From Neisseriaceae bacterium JH1-16 (GTDB taxonomy: Bacteria > Pseudomonadota > Gammaproteobacteria > Burkholderiales > Chromobacteriaceae): a stretch of DNA of 64,000 bases. The stretch covers positions 248,001 to 312,000 of the forward strand of contig JAPDNP010000001.1 in the NCBI GenBank assembly GCA_025989215.1, written 5' to 3'. The notes beneath the pieces are model-generated. The model made no database searches. It was not told the DNA's origin and worked only from the letters and a program-made list of their open reading frames with translations. Positions 53,612-62,303 of the stretch are shown piece after piece. Numbering within the stretch: the stretch's first letter is position 1; the number at the start of each line of letters is the position of its first letter. The position numbers were made by a program, and so were the translations under genes.

Positions 53612-53966
53612 AGCTTCCCTTTGAATGAGTAATTCAAGCAATCGGTTGGAAAGACAAGTCAGCCGCAATACATCGTTCGATTGAGCCGGTGCCGACTCAG
53701 TCGGCAAGCAGGGGTCTGATGCTGTGAGAGGCTTTCGGTCTCGTCGGGGCGCACCATTACCCTATCCTGCAATATGGCAAAGCCGAGCGATTAATCAATG
53801 TCGAATTACTGTATGGCATTTCTGCGCAACAGCGAGTGCTGGCGGCTGTGCGAGGTCGGACTGCCGGCGTTCAAGGGCAGTGGATGGGGATGGGGCCTCA
53901 TGGGCGACTCGGCCTCCACCCGATGACGCGTGTTGATTAGGCCGACGGCTGGGTGCCGGTGGCCTT
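53612..53966. other. Intergenic region
   Basis: Presumed promoter of the micro-operon in the AT-richer part at 53612-53700. No supportable gene in the remainder. Confidence 0.4.
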
Positions 53967-54080
53967 AGAGCCGCTAACAAAACCCTCCTGGCGTTGTTGC
54001 ACTGCCTTGCGGTACTACTTGTACTGTCTGCGGCAGGGCGCCTAGCCAGGATCGCTGCGCTGGGTTTTGTTAGCGGCTCT
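53967..54080. repeat. Family-B MITE-like repeat, best-preserved copy
   Basis: Ends AGAGCCGCTAACAAAACCC and GGGTTTTGTTAGCGGCTCT are perfect 19-bp inverted repeats. The interior, including TGCCTTGCGGTACTACTTGT and GTCTGCGGCAGGGCGCCTAG, is reproduced in inverted orientation at 20417-20530. Confidence 0.92.
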
Positions 54081-54273
54081 TAGTCCGGCCGGCCTTGAGG
54101 AACGGCAGGCGCTTTGGCTCCAGCGTCGCCACGGCGCCGAACCGTTCGGCCAAGCCTGTCAGTAGCTTGGCGCCTACTGCTGCCGGCCTGCTTGGGATGT
54201 GTTTGGACTCTTCGCCGACGATGTGGACCCGCTGCTCCTGGCCGGCGATGGACCTGAAGATGGTTTCGAGCGT
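54070..54273 (-). pseudogene. Start-less open frame, relic of an unknown gene
   Basis: Sixty-seven codons without stop but without a start codon: TLETIFRSIAGQEQRVHIVG..., AKLLTGLAERFGAVATLEPKRLPFLK. Composition looks protein-like, and the frame ends inside the family-B repeat, which supplies its stop. Upstream a TAG breaks the frame. Probably a gene fragment truncated by the repeat; its family is unknown. Confidence 0.35.
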
Positions 54274-54321
54274 CTAGCGGTGAAGGCGGCATTCGTGCTG
54301 CAACCCTTCAAGATACGCCGC

Positions 54322-54975
54322 TCAGCGTAGCCCCTTTTCCACCGCCAGCACCGCCGCCTGCACCCGGCTACTGCATCCGAGCTTGCGTAGCACATTCTGC
54401 ACGTGGATCTTCACCGTGCTTTCGGCCAGGTCGAGCTCTCGGCCGATTTCCTTGTTGCTCAGGCCGCGCGCCAGATAGTGCAGGATCTCGCGCTCGCGTG
54501 CGGTCAGCTTGTCGAAACCGTCCTCGGCCGGCGGGGGCACGGCCGGGCCGCCGCGCAGCTGCGCCACCAGCTGGGCGGTCATTCCCTCGCTGATCACCGA
54601 CTCGCCGCGCGCCGCCTTCAGGATCGCCTGGGTCAGGAATTCGGCGTCGATATTCTTGTTGAGATAACCGCAGGCGCCCGCCCGCAGCGCCGCGCCCAGG
54701 TCCTCGGCGTCTTCGGACACCGTCAACATCACCACCGCCAGCGCCGGGTTGTCCTGCAGCAGCAGGGTCAGTGCCTCAACGCCGGAGATGCCCGGCATGT
54801 TCAGGTCGAGCAGCACCACGTCGGGCTTGAGCTGGGCGGCGAGCTTGACGCCCTCGGCGCCGTCGGCGGCCTCGCCAACCACCCGGATCGCCTGCTGACG
54901 CGCTAGCAGCGCCTTGATACCGCTGCGGAACAGGGTGTGGTCGTCGACCAGCAGCACGTTCACGATCTCGCTCAT
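54322..54975 (-). CDS. narL: Nitrate/nitrite response regulator NarL
   Basis: 217 residues. Receiver: VLLVDDHTLFRSGIKALL, phospho-acceptor Asp in DVVLLDLNMPGISG, Thr in MLTVSED, Lys in GYLNKNID. LuxR-type HTH: LTAREREILHYLARGLSNKEIGRELDLAESTVKIHVQNVLRKL, as in NarL. GAGGAA lies ahead of the ATG at 54975, chosen over the longer 55029 form. It follows narX on the same strand, separated by 218 bp that contain a family-B repeat. It should activate narGHJI when nitrate is present. Confidence 0.92.
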   Translation of the reverse strand: MSEIVNVLLVDDHTLFRSGIKALLARQQAIRVVGEAADGAEGVKLAAQLKPDVVLLDLNMPGISGVEALTLLLQDNPALAVVMLTVSEDAEDLGAALRAGACGYLNKNIDAEFLTQAILKAARGESVISEGMTAQLVAQLRGGPAVPPPAEDGFDKLTAREREILHYLARGLSNKEIGRELDLAESTVKIHVQNVLRKLGCSSRVQAAVLAVEKGLR

Positions 54976-55121
54976 GGTGGGTTCCTCGCTCATTCTCAAC
55001 ATGTATTCCTTGTTTGGCGGCACCGTCACGGTAGTGACTCGGGCGATGGGCCCGGGCTCTTGCCGACGGGCCGCCAGGTTGGCCGAACCGTCGGGTCCGG
55101 TGGTGAGGCAGGGTGGCGCTA

Positions 55122-55195
55122 AGAGCTGCTGACAAAACTCAGCGTGCGGTCCAGGGGCAGCACAACAACGCCGGGAGGGTCTTGTTAGCAGCGCT
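55122..55195. repeat. Family-B MITE-like repeat, deleted copy between narX and narL
   Basis: AGAGCTGCTGACAAAACTCA and GGGTCTTGTTAGCAGCGCT are the inverted ends; the interior keeps CAGCACAACAACGCCGGGA. Its right end overlaps the narX stop codon. Confidence 0.75.
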
Positions 55196-57134
55196 AAGCC
55201 GCCTGGCGCTGCGCGCGAGCAATGCTCAGGCGGATGCAGCAGCCATCGCCCGGGGCGCTGTCGATGCGCATCGTCACTCCGGCGCGCGCGGCGCGTTCGG
55301 TCATGATCGCTAGGCCGTAATGGCTGTCGTCGCGTTCGAGCACCCGAGCCACGTCGAAGCCGATGCCATTATCCATGATGGTCAACACCAGCGTCGCGCC
55401 GCTGTCGTCGAGGCGTACCAGCACCTGACTGGCCCTCGCGTGCTTGCGCACGTTCGACAGCGCCTCCTGCAGGATGAACAGCAGCTGCAGCTGCTGTTCC
55501 GGCATCAGCGGCTGGCTCAGCCCTTCGCTCTGCAGCTCGACCTTCAGCCCGGTCTGGCGGCGGAACTTGTCGAGCACGTTGGCAATCGCCTGCGGCAACC
55601 GCGCCGATAGCCGCGAGCGGAAGTTGTTGAGCAGCTCGCGCACGTCGTCGTAACTCTCCTGCACCCCGGCGCGCAGCTGGGCGATGGTGTCGCCGAGCAG
55701 CGGGCGGTCGTCGGCTTGTACCGCCTGGTCGAGCACCTGCACCTGCAGATTGAGGAACGACAAGCCCTGAGCGATGCTGTCGTGCAGGCCCTGTGCCACC
55801 AAATTGCGCTCCTCCAGAATCGCCAGCTCGCGCTCCTTGGTCACCAGCCGCTGGTTCTCGATCGCGCTGGCCAGATGTTGGCCGAGCGTCTCCATCAGCC
55901 GCGTCTTCTGCGGGGTGAACACGGTGGCTTCGCGAAAATGCAGATTGAACAGGCCGATCGAACGCTGCTGCAGCGCGATCGGAAACGACGACACCACCTT
56001 GAAGCCCTCCTGCTTGCACGGCAGCGCTGAATCGTCCGGCAGGGTCATCTGCCGGCTCAGCAGCGATTCCGGATTGAGGCTGCAGAAGCAATCGCCGTAG
56101 CTCAGGCACTGCTCGCCGCCCAGCAGCGTCTCGGGCAGGCCGGCATCGGCCACCAGGTAGATCAGCTCGTGCTCGCCGTCGAGCAGGCGTACCGCGCCAC
56201 CGGCGGCGCCCAGATTGTCGACCAGCCGGGTCAGGAAGCCGCGGCACAGTTCCTCGAGCGGCTGTGCCTGGTTGAGGAAGGTGGTGATCTCCAGCAGCAA
56301 GGCCAGCTCGCGGTTCTTCTGCTCGAGCGAGGCGGTCTTCTCCTGTACCCGCTCCTCGAGCGTGGCGTGCACTTCGGCCAACCTTCTGGCCATCTGGTTG
56401 AAGCCGGCGCCGACCTGGCCGAACTCGTCGTTGGTTTCCACCGGCACGGTGGCGCTGTAATCGCCGGCGGTCAGCCGGCGGATCGCCTGGTGGATATGGT
56501 CGAGCGGACGCAGCACGATCAGCACCATCAGATAGATCAGCGCCACGGTGCCGAGGATCGCCATCGTTGCCAGCAACACCTGGCAGATACGCAGGTACTC
56601 GGTCTTGCGGGCATTGTCTTCTTCGAGCAGCTGCACGAAATGGTCGATGGTGGGCAGGAAGGCGGATGCACTGGCCTGGTAGCGCGACAGCAGCAGTGGC
56701 TGTGCGGAGGAGGGGGCGGCCAGCAGCGCATCGGCCTGCGGCTTCAGGCGCAGCTGCCAACCCTGTTCGACCGCCGCCAGCGCTGTGTAGACGTCCTGCT
56801 GCTGCGGCAGCGACAAGGGGCGAGCGGGGTCGCCGCGGCGCAGCCGCGCCAGGATCGCATCGTAGTCGCGCAGGTCGGCCAGTGCCGCCGCGGCGGGCAG
56901 CTGGCCGTCGACGTGGCGGGTCAGGTTCAGCGCCACCCGGGTGGTGCGCATGCGCAGGCTGCCGGCGTCGTTGATCGCGGCGCCGGTGCCTTCGAGCTGC
57001 CAGGACAGCAGCAGCGTCGAGCCGATCGCCAGCAGCGCCAGCAGCAGAAAGCCGACCAGCGCCCCGACGATCTTGGTCGACAGTTTCAGGCCCGGCAGAC
57101 CTTCCTCCGGGGCGGCCCCATAGTATCCGGACAT
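55194..57134 (-). CDS. narX: Nitrate/nitrite sensor histidine kinase NarX/NarQ
   Basis: 646 residues. TM1 at about 21-42, periplasmic nitrate-binding four-helix bundle with the P-box NDAGSLRMRTTRVAL at about 55-69, TM2 at about 187-210, HAMP about 210-265 (LIVLRPLDHIHQAIRRLTAGDYSATVPV). A GAF-like cysteine-bearing region (residues about 300-430) includes CLSYGDCFCSLNPESLL. HisKA_3 has His451 in GLHDSIAQGLSFLNLQ, and the HATPase has LQEALSNVRKHARASQ and DNGIGFD. It phosphorylates NarL on sensing nitrate. Three bases separate its start from the carbonic anhydrase stop. Confidence 0.94.
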   Translation of the reverse strand: MSGYYGAAPEEGLPGLKLSTKIVGALVGFLLLALLAIGSTLLLSWQLEGTGAAINDAGSLRMRTTRVALNLTRHVDGQLPAAAALADLRDYDAILARLRRGDPARPLSLPQQQDVYTALAAVEQGWQLRLKPQADALLAAPSSAQPLLLSRYQASASAFLPTIDHFVQLLEEDNARKTEYLRICQVLLATMAILGTVALIYLMVLIVLRPLDHIHQAIRRLTAGDYSATVPVETNDEFGQVGAGFNQMARRLAEVHATLEERVQEKTASLEQKNRELALLLEITTFLNQAQPLEELCRGFLTRLVDNLGAAGGAVRLLDGEHELIYLVADAGLPETLLGGEQCLSYGDCFCSLNPESLLSRQMTLPDDSALPCKQEGFKVVSSFPIALQQRSIGLFNLHFREATVFTPQKTRLMETLGQHLASAIENQRLVTKERELAILEERNLVAQGLHDSIAQGLSFLNLQVQVLDQAVQADDRPLLGDTIAQLRAGVQESYDDVRELLNNFRSRLSARLPQAIANVLDKFRRQTGLKVELQSEGLSQPLMPEQQLQLLFILQEALSNVRKHARASQVLVRLDDSGATLVLTIMDNGIGFDVARVLERDDSHYGLAIMTERAARAGVTMRIDSAPGDGCCIRLSIARAQRQAA

Positions 57135-57136
57135 AT

Positions 57137-57778
57137 TCAGTTCTCGAGTGGACAGACCAGCGGGATGAAACGGCGTTGCTTCGGATCATACCCGCACAGT
57201 GCGCCGTCCCGCATATCGAAGTACCAGCCGTCCAGGCGCAGCCGGCCGGCCTCGACCGCCTCGAGTATCCATGGATAGGACAGCAGGTGCTCGATCGACA
57301 CCAGGGGCGCGGCCTTTTCGTAGACGGTCAGCTGCGCCGCTTCGTCGCGTTCGGCATGGTGGCGCACCACGAAGGCGCGCGGCGGCGCGGCGATCGCCAG
57401 CCAGCGGGCCAGGGCGCTATCGGCCGGCGCGCCGTCCTGCATCAACGCGCGGATGCCGCCACAGCCCGAGTGGCCCAGCACCACGATGCGCTGCACCCGG
57501 AGCGACAGCACCGCGAACTCCAGCGCGGCCGCCACGCTGGCATGCGCGCTGTCCGGGTCATAGGGCGACACCAGATTGGCGACATTGCGCAGCACGAACA
57601 CCTCGCCAGGCGCCGCGCCGACCAGCTGCGGCGGGTGCACCCGCGACTCGCAGCAGCCGATCACCAGCGTGCCGGGCTGCTGGCCGTGCGCCAGCTCGCG
57701 GTACGGCGTGTCCTCTCCGAAATATTGCGCCTGGAAGCGGCGAAAGCCCTGCAGCAAAGGGTCGACATCGTGCGGCAT
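57137..57778 (-). CDS. Beta-class carbonic anhydrase with Cys-x-Glu-Ser-Arg motif
   Basis: 213 residues. The zinc ligands are Cys in IGCCESRVHPPQL and His-x2-Cys in VLGHSGCGGIRALM; the ARNVAN-like segment is VLRNVANLVSPYD. It would interconvert CO2 and bicarbonate in the cytoplasm. The dyad that normally reads Cys-x-Asp-Ser-Arg has glutamate instead of aspartate. It is translated between moaA (one base away) and narX (two bases), so it belongs to the nitrate-respiration transcription unit. Confidence 0.9.
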   Translation of the reverse strand: MPHDVDPLLQGFRRFQAQYFGEDTPYRELAHGQQPGTLVIGCCESRVHPPQLVGAAPGEVFVLRNVANLVSPYDPDSAHASVAAALEFAVLSLRVQRIVVLGHSGCGGIRALMQDGAPADSALARWLAIAAPPRAFVVRHHAERDEAAQLTVYEKAAPLVSIEHLLSYPWILEAVEAGRLRLDGWYFDMRDGALCGYDPKQRRFIPLVCPLEN

Positions 57779-57779
57779 C

Positions 57780-58754
57780 TCAGCCCCCGGTCATCGACAT
57801 GAAGCGCATCACCCGCTGCGGCACTTCGTTGAAATGGTGGCGCTCCGGCTTGAGCTCGATCGCCGCGCGCAGCCGTTCGGCCAACTCCGCCTCGCCGATG
57901 CCGGCGCGCAGCAGCGGGCGCAGTTCGACCTTTGCCTCATCGCCCAGGCACAGGTGCAAAGTGCCGTCGACCGATACCCGCACCCGGTTGCAGCTGGCGC
58001 AGAAATGCTGCGAGATCGGCGTGATCAGTCCCAGGGTGAAGCGGCCGTCGGTGCTGCCCCAGTACGATGCCGGCCCGCCGCCCAGCGGCACCGTCAGCGG
58101 GCTCAGCGCGAAGCGTTCGGCCAACCTGGCCAGCACCGGCGCCAGCGGCAGCGGCCGGGCCGCCTGGCCGGTGGCGCCCATCGGCATCGCCTCGATCAGC
58201 CGCAACACAAAACCCTGCTCGATACAGAACGCCACCATCGCCTCGATGTCGCCGTCGTTGACCCCAGCCAGCGGCACCATATTGAGCTTGATCGGCGCGA
58301 AGCCGGCCGCCTTGGCGGCGGTGAGACCAGCCATGATCTTCGGCAGGCTGTCGCTGCCGGTGATCTCATGCATGCAGTCGCGGCGCAGCGAGTCGAGGCT
58401 GACATTGAGGCGGCGCACCCCGGCGGCGGCCAGCGCCTCGGCGTGGCGCGCTAGCTGGGTGGCGTTGGTGGTCAGCGACAGGTCGAGCGACGGGTCGAGC
58501 GCGGTCAGCCGCGTGCACAGCTCGGGCAGGCCGCGCCGCAGCAGCGGCTCGCCGCCGGTCAGGCGCACCCGGCGCACGCCCAGGTGGATGAAGGCGCCGA
58601 CCAGCCGCTCGATCTCGTCGAAGCTCAGCCAGTTGGCCGGCTCCTCGAAGCCCTTGAAGCCCTTGGGCAGGCAGTAGCTGCAACGCAGGTCGCAGCGATC
58701 GGTCACCGACAGGCGCAGATAGTCGATGGTTCGGCCAAAGCGGTCTTGCAACAT
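57780..58754 (-). CDS. moaA: GTP 3',8-cyclase MoaA (molybdenum cofactor biosynthesis)
   Basis: 324 residues. Radical-SAM cluster motif CDLRCSYC (Cys-x3-Cys-x2-Cys), the SAM-binding VRLTGGEPLLRRGL, and the C-terminal [4Fe-4S] cysteines in HFCASCNRVRVSVDGTLHLCLG. The chain ends in the double glycine needed for activity. It converts GTP to 3',8-cyclo-GTP, the first step of molybdopterin synthesis for NarG. GGAGGATCAGC precedes the ATG at 58754. Co-transcribed with the carbonic anhydrase and narX genes. Confidence 0.96.
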   Translation of the reverse strand: MLQDRFGRTIDYLRLSVTDRCDLRCSYCLPKGFKGFEEPANWLSFDEIERLVGAFIHLGVRRVRLTGGEPLLRRGLPELCTRLTALDPSLDLSLTTNATQLARHAEALAAAGVRRLNVSLDSLRRDCMHEITGSDSLPKIMAGLTAAKAAGFAPIKLNMVPLAGVNDGDIEAMVAFCIEQGFVLRLIEAMPMGATGQAARPLPLAPVLARLAERFALSPLTVPLGGGPASYWGSTDGRFTLGLITPISQHFCASCNRVRVSVDGTLHLCLGDEAKVELRPLLRAGIGEAELAERLRAAIELKPERHHFNEVPQRVMRFMSMTGG

Positions 58755-58961
58755 GCTGATCCTCCAGGGTTTTCGGGGCATCTTGATGTTAACGCGACGC
58801 GACCGGCGGCACAGTCGGGCAGAGGTAGCGGAGGAGATAGGTCGAAAGTACTAGAGAAGGAGGGGGCCAAGCCCTTGGGCAGGGACGGCCCGTCTTGATG
58901 AACCGTGTCGGAATGCGGCGCTTGCAGGGTGCAAAAGCGGTTGTCGCGCGGCGACGATGCG
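58755..58961. other. Intergenic region upstream of moaA
   Basis: About 200 bp, no gene seen. Likely holds the promoter of moaA-carbonic anhydrase-narX. Confidence 0.4.
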
Positions 58962-59192
58962 CTAGTCCTGCGCGGTATCGCAACCCGTCGTCGGCTGGTC
59001 CGCAGTCGGGTCGGGCTCCACCCCGTGCTGCCAGTCGCACCAGTCGTCGCCGAACAGCTCGACCGGATGCGGGGTGCGTCCCGAGCCATTGCCGCAGCGC
59101 AGCGCGTCGGCCGCACAGTAGTGGGCGCAGCCCCAGCAGATGCGCTCGGGGTAGCGGGGGTGGAGGGGGATTCTCGGGGCTTTCGTCGTCAT
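58962..59192 (-). CDS. DUF3079 cysteine-rich small protein
   Basis: 76 residues. PLHPRYPERICWGCAHYCAADALRCGNGSGRTPHPVELFGDDWCDW is the conserved core of DUF3079, with a Cys-x2-Cys...Cys...Cys arrangement suited to metal binding. A short acidic tail follows. The function of the family is unknown. It sits between narI and moaA on the same strand, after the nar terminator. Confidence 0.88.
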   Translation of the reverse strand: MTTKAPRIPLHPRYPERICWGCAHYCAADALRCGNGSGRTPHPVELFGDDWCDWQHGVEPDPTADQPTTGCDTAQD

Positions 59193-59270
59193 GGTCGGCT
59201 CTGCAATGGGGCACAGCGGTCATTGGGAACGGGGGATGGTCAGGCAAAGTCCCGATCGCCCAGGCTAGCA

Positions 59271-59290
59271 TTCGGCCATGTTTGGCCGAA
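59271..59290. repeat. Inverted pair of the TTCGGCCA motif
   Basis: TTCGGCCA-TGTT-TGGCCGAA, perfect 8-bp arms, between the nar terminator and the DUF3079 gene. A second example (with 45963-45989) of the recurrent genome motif arranged as a hairpin. Confidence 0.6.
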
Positions 59291-59315
59291 CACGCGCCGG
59301 ACGATGGGCGATGCC

Positions 59316-59339
59316 AAAACGGCGGCCGATCGGCCGCCG
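59316..59339 (-). terminator. Rho-independent terminator of narGHJI
   Basis: CGGCGGCCGATCGGCCGCCG (59320-59339) is a perfect 20-bp palindrome; on the minus strand TTTT follows. Lies 30 bp after the narI stop. Confidence 0.85.
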
Positions 59340-59369
59340 CTACGCAATAATCCCGGATCGCGTCCGCGC

Positions 59370-60056
59370 TCAGCGGCGCGCGCGCACCAGCTGCCAGGCG
59401 CGGCCGACATAGCCGACCGAGGCGAAGCCGCTCCACACGTGCACCATGCGGGTGAACGGGAAGATCAGGAAGAAGGTCATGCCCATGAAGATGTGCGCCT
59501 TGAAGATCGGTGCCGCATCGGCGATGTAGCTGGCCGCGTCGCCCTGGAAGGTGACGATGTGCTGCGCCCAGGTCATCAGCTTGACCATCTCGTGGCCGTC
59601 GGTGTGGTGGGCCGACACGAAGATGGTCGACAGGCCGAGTACCAGCGTGATCAGGATCCAGATCAGCAGGATCTTGTCGCGCCAGCTGGAGTTGGCCGAC
59701 AGCCGGGCGTTGCCGAAGCGGCGCGCGATCAGCATCACCAGACCGATCAGACCGATGATGCCGAAGATGCCGCCGGCGACCATTGCCAGCATCTGCTTGA
59801 AGGTGTGCGACACGCCGAGCGCGTCCCATACCGCCACCGGGGTGAGCAGGCCGACCAGATGGCCGAAGAACACGCCGAGCACGCCGACGTGGAACAGGAT
59901 GTTGGCGGTGCGCAGGTTGCCGCGGTGCAACAGCTGGCTGGAGTCGGACTTCCAGCCGTACTGCTCGCGCTCGAAGCGCGCCAGGCTGCCGAACAGGAAG
60001 ATCGCCAGCGCGATGTACGGGTAGATCCCGAATACGAATTGATGCAGGGTATTCAT
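59370..60056 (-). CDS. narI: Respiratory nitrate reductase, gamma subunit (cytochrome b)
   Basis: 228 residues with five membrane helices (first FVFGIYPYIALAIFLFGSLAR). Heme-ligand histidines are visible in LFHVGVLGVFFGHLVGLLTP and near the C-terminus in KAHIFMGMTFFLIFPFTRMVHVW. It takes electrons from quinol and passes them to NarH. GGAGGAAAACTG lies before the ATG at 60056; the longer upstream frame is ignored. Last gene of narGHJI. Confidence 0.96.
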   Translation of the reverse strand: MNTLHQFVFGIYPYIALAIFLFGSLARFEREQYGWKSDSSQLLHRGNLRTANILFHVGVLGVFFGHLVGLLTPVAVWDALGVSHTFKQMLAMVAGGIFGIIGLIGLVMLIARRFGNARLSANSSWRDKILLIWILITLVLGLSTIFVSAHHTDGHEMVKLMTWAQHIVTFQGDAASYIADAAPIFKAHIFMGMTFFLIFPFTRMVHVWSGFASVGYVGRAWQLVRARR

Positions 60057-60106
60057 CTCAGTTTTCCTCCGCCGCCCGGGCCCAGGGCCGGGCGGCAATC
60101 ACCGGC

Positions 60107-60745
60107 TCAGGCGCGCGGCCGGCTCGGGTAGAAGTTGACCGGGGCGACGCTCGGCTGGCGCAGCAGCGGCTCGACGCCGTCCACGCCCGGGCCGAAGGTC
60201 TCCAGCGCCTCGTCCATGTCGCGCACCGGCGGCGCGGTCAGCGGCTCGGCGGCCACCGGCGACAGCTGCTGCAGCGCGTCGAACACGCTGGCGTAGGGCG
60301 AGCTGCTGGCGGCGAGCTTGCCGCCGACATGCGCGACCACGTGTACCGCGTCGCCCAGCAGCCGCGCCGCGTCGTCCGGCGCGATCGCCGACAGGAATTC
60401 CAGGAACAGCGGCAGGTAGTCCGGCAGCTCGTTCGCCACCGGCTCCAGGCCGTGGCGGCGGAATTCCTCGATCAGGTCGACCATGGCCTGGCCGCGGTCG
60501 CGGTCCTCGCCATGGATGTGCTCGAACAGGTGCAGCGCATGCCCCGGGCTGCGGTCGAAGGTGGCGACATAGCCTTCCTGCAGCGCGATCAGGTCGTGCG
60601 CGGCCAGGTGGGTCAGCAGCGGCTCGACCGCTGCCAGCAGCGTCGGGCGTTCGGCCAAGGCCGAGCGCAGTTCCGGCAGCGCGACGATGAGATCGGCCTC
60701 GGGGTAGCAGAGCAGCGCCGACAGCGCCTTGTAGCAGTGCGTCAT
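60107..60745 (-). CDS. narJ: Nitrate reductase molybdenum cofactor assembly chaperone NarJ
   Basis: 212 residues, all-helical TorD/NarJ-type chaperone. LSALLCYPEADLIVALPELRSAL at the start, FDRSPGHALHLFEHIHGEDRDRGQAMVDLIEEFRRHGLEPVANELPDYLPLFLEFLS is the conserved core. It binds the NarG N-terminus and guides insertion of Fe-S cluster and Mo cofactor before membrane attachment. Ten bases separate it from narH; 50 bp from narI. Confidence 0.95.
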   Translation of the reverse strand: MTHCYKALSALLCYPEADLIVALPELRSALAERPTLLAAVEPLLTHLAAHDLIALQEGYVATFDRSPGHALHLFEHIHGEDRDRGQAMVDLIEEFRRHGLEPVANELPDYLPLFLEFLSAIAPDDAARLLGDAVHVVAHVGGKLAASSSPYASVFDALQQLSPVAAEPLTAPPVRDMDEALETFGPGVDGVEPLLRQPSVAPVNFYPSRPRA

Positions 60746-60755
60746 GATGGCCTCC

Positions 60756-62303
60756 TCAGCTTCTGCGGTTGGCGGCGCGGTCGCGTCGCAGATCGTGGAA
60801 CACGATCGGCGCCTGCTTCTTGCCGAACAGACTGCCCTCGGACACGCCGTCCGAGCAGCCGTTGCCGAAACTGAAGCCGCAGCCGGCCTTGTCCTCGAAC
60901 GCGTCCTCGACCATTTCCTTGTGGCTCGACGGCACCACGAAGCGGTCTTCGTAGTTGGCGATCGCCATCACCTGGTACATCCGTTCCACCTCGGCGGCGG
61001 ACAGGTGGGTGCCGGCCAGGGTGGCCGGATCGGCCTGGCCCGCCACGCTCTTGCTGCGCATGTAGCGACGCATCGCCACCATGGTCTCCAGCGCCTTGAC
61101 GATCGGTTCTTCCTTGCCGGCGGTCAGCAGGTTGGCGAGGTAGCGGATCGGGATGCGCAGGTCCTTCACGTCGGGGATGATGCCGTTCTCGCCGATCAGG
61201 CCGTTTTCCAGCGCCGACTGGATCGGCGACAGCGGAGGGATGTACCAGACCATCGGCAGGGTGCGGTATTCCGGGTGCAGCGGGAACGCCACCTTCCACT
61301 CCATCGCCATCTTGTACACCGGGGACGCCTTCGCGGCGGTCAGCCACGATTCCGGAATGCCTTGGCGACGCGCCTCGGCGATCACTTCTTCCGAGTTCGG
61401 GTCGAGGAAGCAGCCCAGTTGTGCCTCATACAGGCTCTGCTCGTCTTCCACCGCGGCGGCTTCGGCGATCTTGTCGGCGTCATACAGCAGCACGCCCAGG
61501 TAGCGGATGCGGCCCACGCAGGTTTCCGAGCACACGGTCGGCTGGCCGGCTTCGATGCGCGGGTAGCAGAAGATGCACTTCTCGGCCTTGCCGCTCTGCC
61601 AGTTGTAATAGATCTTCTTGTACGGACAGCCGGACACGCACATCCGCCAGCCGCGGCACTTGTCCTGGTCGATCAGCACGATGCCGTCGTCTTCGCGCTT
61701 GTAGATCGAGCCGGACGGGCAGGAGGCGACGCAGGCCGGGTTCAGGCAGTGTTCGCACAGGCGCGGCAGATACATCATGAAGGTGTTCTCGAACGCCGAG
61801 TACATCTCCTTCTGGATGCCTTCGAACAGCGCATCCTTGGCGCGCTTGGCGAACTCGCCGCCCAGGTCGTCCTCCCAGTTCGGGCCCCACTCGATCTTGT
61901 CCATCTTCTGGCCGGTCAGCACCGACACCGGGCGCGCGGTCGGCGGGGTCACCACCTCGGGCGCGTTCTGCAGCCGCTCGTAGTCATAGGTGAACGGCTC
62001 GTAGTAGTCGTCGATCGCCGGCAGATTGGGGTTGGCGAAGATGTTGGCCAGGATCTTGAGCTTGCCGCCCTGGCGCGGTTCGAGCTTGCCGTCGGGCTTG
62101 CGTACCCAGCCGCCTTGCCATTTCTCCTGGTTTTCCCATTCCTTCGGAAAGCCGATGCCAGGCTTGGTTTCGACATTGTTGAACCAGGCGTATTCGACGC
62201 CGTCGCGGCTGGTCCAGACGTTTTTGCAGGTGACCGAACAGGTATGGCAGCCGATGCACTTGTCGAGATTCAGCACCATGCCGATTTGTGCACGGATCTT
62301 CAT
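60756..62303 (-). CDS. narH: Respiratory nitrate reductase, beta subunit (Fe-S protein)
   Basis: 515 residues. Four cluster-binding cysteine groups are present: CIGCHTCSVTCKNVW, CEHCLNPACVASCPSGSIY, CRGWRMCVSGCPYKKIYYN (Trp in place of the fourth Cys marks the [3Fe-4S] cluster of NarH), and CIFCYPRIEAGQPTVCSETC. It relays electrons from NarI to NarG at the cytoplasmic face. Start overlaps the narG stop by four bases. Confidence 0.97.
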   Translation of the reverse strand: MKIRAQIGMVLNLDKCIGCHTCSVTCKNVWTSRDGVEYAWFNNVETKPGIGFPKEWENQEKWQGGWVRKPDGKLEPRQGGKLKILANIFANPNLPAIDDYYEPFTYDYERLQNAPEVVTPPTARPVSVLTGQKMDKIEWGPNWEDDLGGEFAKRAKDALFEGIQKEMYSAFENTFMMYLPRLCEHCLNPACVASCPSGSIYKREDDGIVLIDQDKCRGWRMCVSGCPYKKIYYNWQSGKAEKCIFCYPRIEAGQPTVCSETCVGRIRYLGVLLYDADKIAEAAAVEDEQSLYEAQLGCFLDPNSEEVIAEARRQGIPESWLTAAKASPVYKMAMEWKVAFPLHPEYRTLPMVWYIPPLSPIQSALENGLIGENGIIPDVKDLRIPIRYLANLLTAGKEEPIVKALETMVAMRRYMRSKSVAGQADPATLAGTHLSAAEVERMYQVMAIANYEDRFVVPSSHKEMVEDAFEDKAGCGFSFGNGCSDGVSEGSLFGKKQAPIVFHDLRRDRAANRRS

